The translations under genes and the position numbers were made by a program. Positions 50,457 to 59,547 of a stretch of DNA of 64,000 bases are shown here, in pieces. The notes beneath the pieces were generated by a model. The model did no database searches. It was not told the DNA's origin and saw nothing but the letters and a program-made list of their open reading frames with translations. Source of the stretch: Rhizobium cauense (lineage in GTDB: Bacteria; Pseudomonadota; Alphaproteobacteria; Rhizobiales; Rhizobiaceae); the NCBI RefSeq assembly GCF_019511525.1, contig NZ_JAEUAT010000010.1, positions 1 through 64,000 of the forward strand, written 5' to 3'. The first letter of the stretch is position 1; each line of letters opens with the position of its first letter.

Positions 50457-51557
50457 TCAGCAGATCTGTGTTTCGGCAATCTTGATGCCGAAGCCCTCGA
50501 GGCCGACATAGTGGCGTTCGCTGCGGGTCAGAAGCTTGATCGAGGTGACGCCGAGATCCTTCAGAATCTGCGCGCCGAGACCGATTTCCAACCATTCGCT
50601 TTCACGGTTCTGCGCTTCGGCATGGGCTTCGCGCCCTTGGTTCAGCGCCTTGCGGCCGTTGTCGTGGTGGCCGACGCCCACGGACCCTTCGCGCAGATAG
50701 ACGATGATGCCGCGTCCCTGTTCGGCGATCTTCTTCATGTAGTGGTCGACGGAGCGTTTCCCGAACAGGTCGTCCACGACGTTTTCCGTGTGAAGGCGCA
50801 CAGGGATGTCGATGCCGTCTCTGATGTCGCCGAAAACGACGGCGAGATGCTGCATCGGATCCCAGGGCAGGGAATAGGTGTGCGCCTTGGCCTTGCCGAA
50901 CGGCGTTTCGACGTCGAAGCTAGCCTGCAGTTGAATCAGCGTTTCCTTGCGCTGGCGATAGGCGATGAGATCCGCCACGGAGACCAGCTTCAGCCCATGA
51001 TCGCTGGCGAAATCCGCGACCTGCTGGCCGCGCGTGACGGTGCCGTTGTCGTTGACCAGTTCGCAGATCACGCCGATCGGCGGTAGGCCGGCGAGCCGGC
51101 AGAGATCGACTGCAGCTTCCGTATGGCCGGAGCGCATCAGGACGCCGCCTTCTCGGGCAACCAGCGGGAAGATGTGGCCGGGGCGCACGAAGTCAGCGGC
51201 GCCAACGTTCGGGTTCGCGAGGTTGCGGACCGTCAGCGTCCGATCATCGGCGGAGATACCTGTCGTCGTACCATGCTTGAAATCGACGCTCACGGTGAAA
51301 GCTGTCGTGTGTGCAGAGTCGTTCTCGGCCACCATGGCGTTGAGGTTCAGGCGCTTGGCCTCTTCCTTCGGCATCGGAGTGCATACGATACCGGAGGTGT
51401 GGCGCACGATGAAGGCCATCTTCTCCGGCGTACAGTGGACGGCGGCGACGATGAGATCGCCTTCGTTCTCGCGGCCGTCGTCATCGACGACAACGACTAT
51501 TTCGCCGGCCTCGAAGGCTCTGATCGCATCGACGACGCGCTTCTGATCGTAAGGCAT
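50457..51557 (-). CDS. ribB: 3,4-dihydroxy-2-butanone-4-phosphate synthase with degenerate GCH-II domain
   Basis: This enzyme makes the four-carbon precursor of riboflavin from ribulose-5-phosphate. Residues about 1-205 are a complete RibB domain (VVVVDDDGRENEGDLIVAA, MRSGHTEAAVDLCRLAGL, VICELVNDNGT). Residues about 210-366 align with GTP cyclohydrolase II (VRLHTENVVDDLFG, REGSVGVGHHDNGRKALNQG). They lack the three zinc cysteines of active RibA, so the second half is probably non-catalytic. This arrangement is frequent in alphaproteobacteria. It lies 10 bp after aroC on the same strand. Confidence 0.94.
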   Translation of the reverse strand: MPYDQKRVVDAIRAFEAGEIVVVVDDDGRENEGDLIVAAVHCTPEKMAFIVRHTSGIVCTPMPKEEAKRLNLNAMVAENDSAHTTAFTVSVDFKHGTTTGISADDRTLTVRNLANPNVGAADFVRPGHIFPLVAREGGVLMRSGHTEAAVDLCRLAGLPPIGVICELVNDNGTVTRGQQVADFASDHGLKLVSVADLIAYRQRKETLIQLQASFDVETPFGKAKAHTYSLPWDPMQHLAVVFGDIRDGIDIPVRLHTENVVDDLFGKRSVDHYMKKIAEQGRGIIVYLREGSVGVGHHDNGRKALNQGREAHAEAQNRESEWLEIGLGAQILKDLGVTSIKLLTRSERHYVGLEGFGIKIAETQIC

Positions 51558-51567
51558 GTCAGTATTC

Positions 51568-52665
51568 CTATTTCAGCCGGCCGGTCTGGCCGCGGTCACG
51601 GAGATAGTGGTCGGCAATGGCGCAGGCGACCATGGCCTCGCCAATCGGCACGGCGCGGATGCCGACGCAGGGATCGTGCCGTCCCTTGGTGCGGATATCG
51701 ACATTCTTGCCGTCGGCATCGATCGACTGGCGCTCGGTCAGGATCGACGACGTTGGCTTGATGGCAAAGCGGGCGATGACAGGCTGACCGGTGGAGATAC
51801 CGCCGAGGATGCCGCCGGCCTTGTTCGACAGGAACAGCGGCTTGCCGTCATTGCCCATTCGCATTTCGTCGGCATTTTCCTCGCCGGTGATCTCGGCGGC
51901 TTCGAAGCCGTTGCCGATCTCGACGCCCTTGACGGCATTGATCGACATCAGCAGCGAAGCGATGTCCTGGTCGAGCTTGCCGTAGATCGGTGCTCCAAGC
52001 CCTGCCGGCACGCCTTCGGCCACAACCTCAACAACCGCGCCGATCGAGGAGCCATTCTTGCGGATGCCGTCGAGGTATTCTTCCCATACGGGAACGATCG
52101 CGGCGTCCGGTGCAAAGAACGGATTCTGGTCGACCTGATCCCAATCCCAGTTCTGGCGGTTGATCTTGTGCTTGCCGATCTGAACCAAGGCGCCGCGCAC
52201 CTTGACCTCAGGCACAACAAGACGGGCAATACCGCCGGCCGCCACGCGCGCCGCCGTTTCGCGGGCCGATGAGCGGCCGCCGCCGCGGTAGTCGCGAATG
52301 CCATATTTCACATCATAGGTGTAGTCGGCATGGCCGGGCCGATACTGCCGGGCAATCTCGCCGTAATCCTTGGAGCGCTGGTCGGTATTCTCGATCAGCA
52401 TCGAGATCGGGGTGCCGGTCGAAATCATCGTCTCGCCGTCAGCGTCCAGCATCACGCCGGAGAGCACCTTGACCAGATCGGCCTCGCGGCGCTGCGTCAC
52501 AAAGCGCGATTGGCCGGGCTTCCGCTTGTCCAGCCAGACCTGAATGTCCTCGAGCTTGAAGCGCAGGCCCGGAGGGCAGCCGTCGACGACGCAGCCGAGC
52601 GCCGGCCCATGGCTTTCGCCCCAGGTGGTTACGCGGAAGAGATGACCGAATGTATTGTGCGACAT
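51568..52665 (-). CDS. aroC: chorismate synthase
   Basis: This FMNH2-dependent enzyme performs the last step of the shikimate pathway (EPSP to chorismate). From the ATG at 52665 it has 365 residues starting MSHNTFGHLFRVTTWGESHG, the family opening; the frame extends six residues further. Other signatures are GIRDYRGGGRSSARETAARV (about 122-141) and RHDPCVGIRAVPIGEAMVAC near the C-terminus. It is upstream of ribB in an apparent two-gene operon. Confidence 0.96.
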   Translation of the reverse strand: MSHNTFGHLFRVTTWGESHGPALGCVVDGCPPGLRFKLEDIQVWLDKRKPGQSRFVTQRREADLVKVLSGVMLDADGETMISTGTPISMLIENTDQRSKDYGEIARQYRPGHADYTYDVKYGIRDYRGGGRSSARETAARVAAGGIARLVVPEVKVRGALVQIGKHKINRQNWDWDQVDQNPFFAPDAAIVPVWEEYLDGIRKNGSSIGAVVEVVAEGVPAGLGAPIYGKLDQDIASLLMSINAVKGVEIGNGFEAAEITGEENADEMRMGNDGKPLFLSNKAGGILGGISTGQPVIARFAIKPTSSILTERQSIDADGKNVDIRTKGRHDPCVGIRAVPIGEAMVACAIADHYLRDRGQTGRLK

Positions 52666-52825
52666 GTGTCCCGACCGGATCACGCCAACCGGTCGTCACC
52701 GGTGGCGTCCTTAATCTTGAATGCGCGACACTCATAGGCCAAAAAAACGCGGCGGCAAAAGCCTTTCTTTGCTCGAAACCGTCAACGAAAGGAAATGGTG
52801 TTTCCGCAGATTGTAGACGATGGCT

Positions 52826-55800
52826 TCAGGAGGCGATGCGCCAGGCCGTCCCGGTCGCGACCTGGGTGAAGTCCTCGAAGGAGAGTGGGCGGGAGAAGGC
52901 GTAACCCTGCAAGAGGTCGCAGCCGAGCTCGTTGAGAAGGGTTGCATGGGCGGCCGTCTCCACACCTTCCGCCACGGTCTCGACGCCGAGGGAGCGTGCG
53001 ATCTCGATGATCGAGCTGACGAGCGCGCGCTCCTGCGGCGAATTCGTGATCGGCTGGACCAGCTGCCGGTCGATCTTGAGCCGCTTCGGCTTCAGCTTGA
53101 GAAGGCTGACGATCGACGTATGCCCCGTTCCGAAATCGTCGATCTCGATGTCGATCCCAAGCGCCTTGATCCGTTCGAGGTTGTTGGTGGCGACCGCTTC
53201 GCTTTCGTCGAGAAAGATCGACTCGACCAGCTCGAAGGATAGCTCGCCTGGTCGAACCTGAAGGCTGCTCAGCGATTGTGCCAGCGTCTCGTCGTGGAGG
53301 CGCCGCGCCGAAACGTTCACCGATATTTTGGGTACAACGATACCCATGGCCGTCCAGCGCATCTTGTCCTTGAGCGCCGTGTCGAGGACGATGCGATCAA
53401 GAGTCTGCACCACGTTGATCTCGTCGGCGATCTTCAGGAATTTATCCGGGGTCAGCAATCCCCTTGTAGGATGCTGCCAACGAACCAGCGCTTCGACGCC
53501 GGTCAGCGTCATGGTGCGTGCCGAGAATTGCGGCTGATACCACGCCGTGAACTCGCCGTTCTCAATGCCCGAGAGGATCTCGTCCGCCAGACGCTTGTTG
53601 TTGATGATGTCGGCCTGCAGATTGTGGCTGAAGAATTCGTGGCGGTTCCGCCCCTGGCTCTTCGCGCGGTAAAGAGCGATGTCGGCGTTGATCAGTACCT
53701 TGCGGGCATCGACATGCAGGCCGTTGGCGAGCGCAATGCCGATGGAGACGCCGCAGCGGCAGGCAAACCCCTCAAAATCGATCGGCTGGCGCATTTCTTC
53801 GATGATGCGCCCGGCAAGCGCCGACATGTCGGCATCATTGGCGTTGAGTGCCAGAATGACGAACTCGTCGCCGCCGATACGCGCGACAAGGTCGTCGCCG
53901 CGAAGGTTCCTCGACAACACCCGCGATGCGTGGATCAGCATCGCATCGCCGGCGGCATGGCCGAGTGTGTCGTTGATTTCCTTGAACCTGTCGAGGTCGA
54001 TATGGAGGATGGCGAATTTCTGCCGCTCGCTCCGGCCGTCGAGTGTCAACCTCTCGAGTGCGATGTCGAGCTTTCTGCGATTGGGAAGCGCCGTCAGCGG
54101 ATCGTGAAGCGAATTGTGCTCGATGCGGTTTTTGGCGATCTCAAGCTCGATGTTTTTGGCGATCGCCTCGTCCTTGGCGGCCTTGAGCTGGGCCGTCATC
54201 AGCGCATCTTCTGTGATATCGAATGCAACGCCGATGATCTTCAGCTTGCCGCTTGGGGTCTGGTGAACCTTGCCCGTCGAGCGGACATAGCGCATCGTGC
54301 CGTCCTCGACGGGGACGCGGCAGATCAGCGTGTGAGAGTCGCCCAATTGCTGAAAATGGTGGGCGCTTTCGAGTGCCAGTTTGCGGTCTTCAGGCAGAAT
54401 GCAGGAAAGCCAGACCTCTTCGGTCATGAAGCCTGTCCTTGGCTTCAGACCGTAGAGCTCGTGCATTCTGTCGTCCCATATGGAGCCCTCGTCACCGAGG
54501 GTGGCCTCCCAGATGCCGCACTGATAGGAATCGAGCGCCAGATCCAGCTTGCCGGAAAGCTCGGAAAGCTCGGCCTCCCGTCGCGACAGTTCATCGAGTG
54601 CCATTTCAAGCTCGGCATTCTTGATGTCGCTCACATCCTTCGCCCTGCGCAGCGTTTCTGCGGCTTCCGCGTCAGCTGTGACATCCCAGACAATACCGAT
54701 GGTTTTGTCGTCGCCGGCCGCGTCGGTGTAGAAGGAACCGACTGAGCGGAGATGCCGGACAGTGCCGTCCTCAGCGACAACGCGATACTGCGTGGCATAG
54801 GCGGAACCGGCAACGTGGTAGTTGAAGAAGTGAACCTCGGCGATGTGCCGGTCCTCGGGAGCGATCGCGGCAAGCCAGTCTTCCAGTGAATGATTGCCGT
54901 CCTGCGCGGGCTTGCCATGGAGCGCCGCGGCGCGGGCATCCCAGGACAGGGTATGCGCGTGGTCGTGCAACTCCCAGATGCCGATATTCGACGATTCCAA
55001 TGCGAGATTGAGGCGCTGTGACAATTTCAGAAGCGCCGCTTCGCGCACCTTGAGCTGCGCGATGTTGCGGTTGCGTTCGCCAAGCAGCAAGGACGCAAAG
55101 AAGACAGGGACAACCGTGATGCAACCGGCGGCGGCAATGATGAGCCGAAGCGTGAACTGGTTCTCAGGAACCGCATTCCAGCCGGTTTTAGGAACTGCCG
55201 CGATCTCCCAGCGCCCACCTGCAAACGCGATCTTGCGCTTCAGGGGCTGCTGGCCCAGCAGATCGGGGGAGCCAAAGAAGGCGCTCGCTCCGTCCGCGCG
55301 TGCAAGATCGCGAACTGCGATCGAGAGATGATCGAGGTGCGGATACTTTTCCTGATTCTCGCTATTGCGCGCGGGTTTTAGACCGGTGTTCTGGTAGAAC
55401 ATGTCCGCATCGACGACGACTTCGACGGCACCCCAGACCCGGCGCTGCCCATTCTCCTTTACAAAGACTGGAAAGAAGATCGCGAATGCCTCATCATCGC
55501 CCGATGTCTTAAACGGTCCATAGAAACGAGCCTGCTGGGCGCTGGCGATGCGCGTCATCGCTTGCCTCATCGAAGGAGTATCGCGCAAATCCTTGCCGAT
55601 ACGTTCGTTCCCTGCTTGTGGCGGATAGACCGCGTGGGTGATGAAGTCGGGCGCGATGGCGACGTTCAGGAAGTGGGGATTCTGGATGAGCAGCCAGTTG
55701 ATCTGCCGCTCCATCTCCTCGGCATTCACGCTCGAATTGACTGCCACCATGTTGGCCAGGTCGCGAACGACTGTAATGTCCATGTTGATCTGCGCGGTCA

Positions 55801-56011
55801 TTCGCGCGCGAATCAAACTGACTTCGTTTTCTGTTCGCATCGTCAGTTCACGCAGATGAGCCGCAGTATTGGCGCGGTCGAGCCCGAAGCCGACAACAAC
55901 CACGATAACAGCGACCAGGCTGGAAACCAGGAAGGCGATGCGGGTATTCCTGAAGACACGACGCAACTTATTGCGGTCTTTAAGGCGGAATAGCAAAACC
56001 CAGTCTCCCAT
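52826..56011 (-). CDS. CHASE-PAS-PAS-GGDEF-EAL c-di-GMP signalling protein
   Basis: A 1061-residue inner-membrane protein with TM1 at about 24-46, a periplasmic CHASE-type sensor (INMDITVVRDLANMVAVNSS, NVAIAPDFITHAVYPP) and TM2 at about 287-312. Two PAS domains follow (SSNIGIWELHDHAHTLSWDA, SYQCGIWEATLGDEGSIWDD). The diguanylate cyclase domain has an intact ARIGGDEF site near residue 712 and an RGDD inhibitory-site motif five residues upstream. The EAL domain starts with EALVRW near 840 and retains NVSARRL, ELVES, DDFGTGHTS, KIDR, AEGVET and LLQGY. Both synthesis and breakdown of c-di-GMP are therefore chemically possible. In rhizobia c-di-GMP controls motility and exopolysaccharide, which fits the chemoreceptors nearby. 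Confidence 0.95.
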   Translation of the reverse strand: MGDWVLLFRLKDRNKLRRVFRNTRIAFLVSSLVAVIVVVVGFGLDRANTAAHLRELTMRTENEVSLIRARMTAQINMDITVVRDLANMVAVNSSVNAEEMERQINWLLIQNPHFLNVAIAPDFITHAVYPPQAGNERIGKDLRDTPSMRQAMTRIASAQQARFYGPFKTSGDDEAFAIFFPVFVKENGQRRVWGAVEVVVDADMFYQNTGLKPARNSENQEKYPHLDHLSIAVRDLARADGASAFFGSPDLLGQQPLKRKIAFAGGRWEIAAVPKTGWNAVPENQFTLRLIIAAAGCITVVPVFFASLLLGERNRNIAQLKVREAALLKLSQRLNLALESSNIGIWELHDHAHTLSWDARAAALHGKPAQDGNHSLEDWLAAIAPEDRHIAEVHFFNYHVAGSAYATQYRVVAEDGTVRHLRSVGSFYTDAAGDDKTIGIVWDVTADAEAAETLRRAKDVSDIKNAELEMALDELSRREAELSELSGKLDLALDSYQCGIWEATLGDEGSIWDDRMHELYGLKPRTGFMTEEVWLSCILPEDRKLALESAHHFQQLGDSHTLICRVPVEDGTMRYVRSTGKVHQTPSGKLKIIGVAFDITEDALMTAQLKAAKDEAIAKNIELEIAKNRIEHNSLHDPLTALPNRRKLDIALERLTLDGRSERQKFAILHIDLDRFKEINDTLGHAAGDAMLIHASRVLSRNLRGDDLVARIGGDEFVILALNANDADMSALAGRIIEEMRQPIDFEGFACRCGVSIGIALANGLHVDARKVLINADIALYRAKSQGRNRHEFFSHNLQADIINNKRLADEILSGIENGEFTAWYQPQFSARTMTLTGVEALVRWQHPTRGLLTPDKFLKIADEINVVQTLDRIVLDTALKDKMRWTAMGIVVPKISVNVSARRLHDETLAQSLSSLQVRPGELSFELVESIFLDESEAVATNNLERIKALGIDIEIDDFGTGHTSIVSLLKLKPKRLKIDRQLVQPITNSPQERALVSSIIEIARSLGVETVAEGVETAAHATLLNELGCDLLQGYAFSRPLSFEDFTQVATGTAWRIAS

Positions 56012-56241
56012 GTTCGGGACGACTTTAAATAGGAGCGGTTAATTTACGATTTCCCGGGAATCCACTTTGCCCAGCGTGGGTGCGTACTGGAAATACGACT
56101 AACGGACGCGTTCTTTTATTCTTAAAATACTATTCACCAATTGGGCGTTGGCGGTCATTCTTCAGGGCAAATTTCGCCATATTCGGAAGGTTATCTGTGC
56201 GCAGTTGGATTATCGAGTCGTGTTTTCGAGGGAAAGCCGCC

Positions 56242-56502
56242 ATGCGCTTCGTAGTAGCTACGCTTTTGGCAACAGCCAGTTTCTTGTCGCCGATCAGCGG
56301 ATTTGCAGAAAGCGCGGATGTCGAGGCGACGATAAAGAAGATCGACATGAGCAATCTCAGCCTCACGCTGGATGACGGAAAGACCTACCAGGCGCCGGAA
56401 GAATTTAATTTCGAAGGGCTTAAGGCCGGCGTGAAGGTGATCGTCTTCTACACCGAGGTCGACGGCAAGCGCGTCATCAACGATCTCGACATCGTTCAGT
56501 AG
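56242..56502 (+). CDS. DUF1344 family small secreted protein
   Basis: From the ATG at 56242 (GAGGGAAA upstream) the protein has 86 residues. A signal peptide occupies about 1-22 (FVVATLLATASFLSPISGFA). The mature domain (VEATIKKIDMSNLSLTLDDG, YQAPEEFNFEGLKAGVKVIV) is a small beta-rich fold typical of DUF1344. It is probably periplasmic, and its function is unknown. The frame is open to 56080 but that part lacks a signal peptide at its start. It is convergent with the histidine phosphatase. Confidence 0.88.
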   Translation: MRFVVATLLATASFLSPISGFAESADVEATIKKIDMSNLSLTLDDGKTYQAPEEFNFEGLKAGVKVIVFYTEVDGKRVINDLDIVQ

Positions 56503-56508
56503 TCGGAA

Positions 56509-57099
56509 CTAGATCCAGCCAATCAAACCGTTGTCGCGATCGATCTTGAGTATGCGGTCCTGCGGGATCTCACCTTCGGCAGCCTCGTTCTTGGGCAAAC
56601 CGGCGATCGTCCTGAAGAGACTACGTATGACACCGCCGTGGGTTACGCAAACCGTTGGCCTGTCGACGGAATTCAGCCAGGAAGCCACGCGCCAGGACAT
56701 TATTTCGTAGCTCTCCGCGTCGTCTCCCGGTGGAATGAAATCCCACTTGTTGAGATTGCGTTCGGTCACGCGGTCCCGGACTGTCGCTTTCAATTCCTTG
56801 ATCGTGAAGCCTTCCCAATCACCAAAGGAAACCTCGACCAGGCGCTCGTCCGTCCGATAGTCTTTTGATGGAAGCCCCATCGCTTCGCGGGCGATCTCCA
56901 TGGTGGCACGGGTGCGCGCCAGCGGGCTTGCAACGAAATCAAAGGGGATTGCCTCGACCTTGAGGATCTCTGCGAGGTCGATGCCATTCTGCCAGGCCTG
57001 CGCTCTGCCGATGGCATTGAGCGGGATGTCCTTCTGGCCTTGCAGGCGACGTTCTGCGTTCCAGTCTGTCTGGCCGTGTCTGACGACGTAGATAAGCAA
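56509..57099 (-). CDS. histidine phosphatase family protein (phosphoglycerate-mutase-like)
   Basis: A 196-residue branch-1 histidine phosphatase. The TTG at 57099, with GGAG about 7 bases upstream, places the start directly before LLIYVVRHGQTDWN, the catalytic RHGQT motif. The second catalytic His lies in VCVTHGGVIRSLFRTIAG (about 149-166). ASPLARTRATMEIAR and LVEVSFGDWEG supply the remaining pocket residues. Substrate is unassigned. It lies 84 bp downstream of fabI on the same strand, a pairing common in rhizobial genomes. An open frame to 57174 adds Arg-rich sequence without family character. Confidence 0.9.
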   Translation of the reverse strand: MLIYVVRHGQTDWNAERRLQGQKDIPLNAIGRAQAWQNGIDLAEILKVEAIPFDFVASPLARTRATMEIAREAMGLPSKDYRTDERLVEVSFGDWEGFTIKELKATVRDRVTERNLNKWDFIPPGDDAESYEIMSWRVASWLNSVDRPTVCVTHGGVIRSLFRTIAGLPKNEAAEGEIPQDRILKIDRDNGLIGWI

Positions 57100-57183
57100 T
57101 GATCGGCTCCGTTTAGGGCGCGCAACCCCTTGATCGCTATCGCGAAGAAAGGGGTCGCGAGCGCGACGCAGCAAAGAGTGCGA

Positions 57184-58002
57184 TCAGTCCTTTATGACGG
57201 AAATGTCGGGCGCGTCTACCGCCTTCATGCCGATGACGTGGTAGCCGCTGTCGGCGTGGTGAACTTCACCGGTGACCGAGCGCGACAGATCCGAAAGCAG
57301 ATAGAGGCCGACATCGCCGACTTCCTCGATCGTAACGGTGCGGCGCAGCGGCGCATTGTACTCGTTCCACTTGAGGATATAGCGGAAATCGCCGATGCCG
57401 GATGCCGCAAGCGTCTTGATTGGGCCGGCGGAGACGGCATTGACGCGGATGTTCTTCGGTCCAAGATCGACCGCCAGATACTTCACGCTGGCTTCAAGCG
57501 CAGCCTTGGCAACGCCCATGACGTTGTAGTTCGGCATGACCTTCTCGGCGCCATAGTAGGTGAGCGTCAGCATCGAGCCGCCGTCCGTCATCAGCTTCTC
57601 GGCACGACGTGCGACCGAGGTGAAGGAATAGACGGAGATCTGCATCGTCTTGGCGAAGTTATCGGCCGAAGTATCGACGTAGCGGCCGGTCAACTCGTCC
57701 TTGTCCGAAAAGCCGATCGCGTGAACGATGAAATCGATCTTGCCCCACAACTTTTCGATGTGATCGAAGACCGCATCAATGGTGGATTCGTCGCTGACGT
57801 CGCAATGCCCGGCAAGAACGCCGTTTACCTCTGCAACCAGCGGCTCGACGCGCTTCTTCAGCGCATCGCCCTGATAGGTAAAGGCAACTTCGCCACCCTG
57901 CGCATGAATAGCCTTGGCAATACCCCACGCAATCGAGCGATTGTTGGCAACGCCCATGATGACGCCGCGTTTGCCTGACATGAGGCCTGTTGCCTGAGCC
58001 AT
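57184..58002 (-). CDS. fabI: enoyl-[acyl-carrier-protein] reductase (NADH)
   Basis: An SDR-fold enzyme catalysing the last reduction of fatty-acid elongation. From the ATG at 58002 it has 272 residues starting MAQATGLMSGKRGVIMGVAN. Signatures are NNRSIAWGIAKAIHAQGGEV (FabI-type nucleotide loop), HAIGFSDKDELTGRYVDTS, and the catalytic Tyr-x6-Lys in YNVMGVAKAALEASVKYLA. A 15-nt perfect inverted repeat sits about 33-47 bases upstream. The frame is open to 58083 without family sequence. Confidence 0.96.
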   Translation of the reverse strand: MAQATGLMSGKRGVIMGVANNRSIAWGIAKAIHAQGGEVAFTYQGDALKKRVEPLVAEVNGVLAGHCDVSDESTIDAVFDHIEKLWGKIDFIVHAIGFSDKDELTGRYVDTSADNFAKTMQISVYSFTSVARRAEKLMTDGGSMLTLTYYGAEKVMPNYNVMGVAKAALEASVKYLAVDLGPKNIRVNAVSAGPIKTLAASGIGDFRYILKWNEYNAPLRRTVTIEEVGDVGLYLLSDLSRSVTGEVHHADSGYHVIGMKAVDAPDISVIKD

Positions 58003-58034
58003 ATTTTGCCCCCTAAGTAATTCTGATCGGTCCT

Positions 58035-58049
58035 GCCTATGGCATAGGC
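58035..58049. promoter_or_regulatory. 15-nt perfect inverted repeat upstream of fabI
   Basis: GCCTATGGCATAGGC is symmetric about its central base (7-1-7). It is 33-47 bases upstream of the fabI ATG, a natural operator position, and is flanked by GATCGGT/TAATCGGTT direct-repeat-like sequences. Confidence 0.5.
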
Positions 58050-58125
58050 TGCTAATCGGTTCAAGATTGGCAGCAATCATCAACTGTTAGGGATCGTAAC
58101 AAAGGGTGCGTGTGTCACCAAAATT

Positions 58126-59292
58126 TCACAGAAACAGCCCATTCTTCATGCTTCGCATCAGGTCCGTGACTTTGTCATCCGGTTTTTCCCACAAGATTAT
58201 GCGCAGTTCCACGACGAGATCGCCCCTGTCGCCGTCGGCGTTGGCGAGGCCCTGACCGTGGATTCGGATCGTCTTGTCGGAACCCGACCAGGCGGGGACC
58301 GTGATATTGATCGGACCGTCCGGCCCATCGATACGGGCCTCGGTTCCGAGTACGGCGTTTTCGATCGTCACCGGCAGCACCGTATGCAGGTCGAAGCCGC
58401 TGACCGTAAATCGCGCATCGGGAGCGATGTGGAGGTTGATGACGGCATCGCCGCGCTGCATGCCGGCGAGCTTGTGGCCCTGGCCCTTGAGGCGAACCTG
58501 ATGGCCTTCGGTGGCGCCGGCGGCAAGTGCAAATCCGGCCTCGCGACCCTCGCCGAGATCGACGGTGACCCAGCTGCCCTTGATGAGATCGTCGACGGTG
58601 ACCGTCTTCGTCGCGAACTGGTCCGGTGCCTTCTCGGGCCCCGGCATGCCGCCGCCAGTAAAACGGCGCACGAGCGATGTCAGCAGGCTGAGCGGCTGCA
58701 TCACTGCTGATGCCTGCGCTGCCGCATCGTCGGCGGCTTGTTGTTCCGCTTCGGCCTTGCCTGCGTCAGGCTGCTTTTCCGATGTCGCGGGGTCGGCGTC
58801 CGGACGTTTGGCCGCGCCGGGGGCAGAGGCATACGCTCGGCCACCACCGGCGGCTGCGCGCGCCTGCGTACCGAAGATGCGCTCGATCATCTCTTCTGCC
58901 GGCTCGGCCGCGCCAGCCTTCTGTTGTTTGGCGGCATCGGCTGCAGCCTTCTGGGCGGCGGCCCGCGCCAGCTCTTCCATCACGCGCTCTGCATTGGCCT
59001 GGGCGGCCTTGGCACGTGCGGCTGCCTCACGGGCTGCCTGGCGCTGCTGCATGATCGTGCCTTCGTTGGCCTTGGCTTCGGCCATGCGGGCGGCGTTGTC
59101 GAAAAGGCTCCGCTTCTTCGGATCCTTCAGCGTCTCGTAGGCGCGGCCGATCTCGGCAAAGCGCGCGCTTGCTGTCGGGTCGTCCTGATTGTGATCAGGA
59201 TGTACCGCCTTCGCCAGGTTGCGCCAGGCTGCCTTGATTTCGTCCTGCCCCGCGTCGCGCTTGACGCCCAAGATCTTATAAGGATCGCGCAT
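58126..59292 (-). CDS. DnaJ-class chaperone (CbpA-like)
   Basis: A 388-residue J-domain protein. The J domain covers about 1-68 (DPYKILGVKRDAGQDEIKAA, with the HPD motif in AVHPDHNQDD). A long Ala/Glu/Lys-rich linker (about 75-200) follows. The C-terminal substrate-binding domains have VTVDDLIKGSWVTVDLGEGR and GDAVINLHIAPDARFTVSGF. There is no Cys zinc-finger, so it belongs to the type II/CbpA group. It would recruit and stimulate DnaK. The Ala-rich linker is longer than usual. It is upstream of fabI on the same strand, with a 123-bp gap. Confidence 0.92.
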   Translation of the reverse strand: MRDPYKILGVKRDAGQDEIKAAWRNLAKAVHPDHNQDDPTASARFAEIGRAYETLKDPKKRSLFDNAARMAEAKANEGTIMQQRQAAREAAARAKAAQANAERVMEELARAAAQKAAADAAKQQKAGAAEPAEEMIERIFGTQARAAAGGGRAYASAPGAAKRPDADPATSEKQPDAGKAEAEQQAADDAAAQASAVMQPLSLLTSLVRRFTGGGMPGPEKAPDQFATKTVTVDDLIKGSWVTVDLGEGREAGFALAAGATEGHQVRLKGQGHKLAGMQRGDAVINLHIAPDARFTVSGFDLHTVLPVTIENAVLGTEARIDGPDGPINITVPAWSGSDKTIRIHGQGLANADGDRGDLVVELRIILWEKPDDKVTDLMRSMKNGLFL

Positions 59293-59547
59293 GTTCCAAA
59301 CCGCCGGTTTTGGGATGCGTGTGCCTGTCCTGCCCAGCGCGCCCCGAAGCCACTACAAACTATTCGGTGCATCCCAGAATTCGCTCCAGGAGCGACAGTA
59401 GGTGCACACATCAGGCGATTGTCGGGTGAAGTTGCTAATCAGTCCTTATTGCGCGAGGGCAAGCATTTCGCTTTTGCGCCGAATGGTTAGCCTTTTACTA
59501 AATATGGGAAAACCGAAGCGCACACTTCAAGCACGCTCGTCGAAGCA

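Noticed and set aside
50412..51600. FMN riboswitch near ribB
   Set aside because: The aroC-ribB gap is only 10 bp and no structured leader is present upstream of ribB.
53276..54745. 489-codon plus-strand frame opposite the GGDEF-EAL gene
   Set aside because: Antisense shadow of a multi-domain protein with intact catalytic motifs.
56020..56050. Two TTAA sequences upstream of the GGDEF-EAL gene as a CtrA box
   Set aside because: Spacing is 10 bases, outside the consensus.
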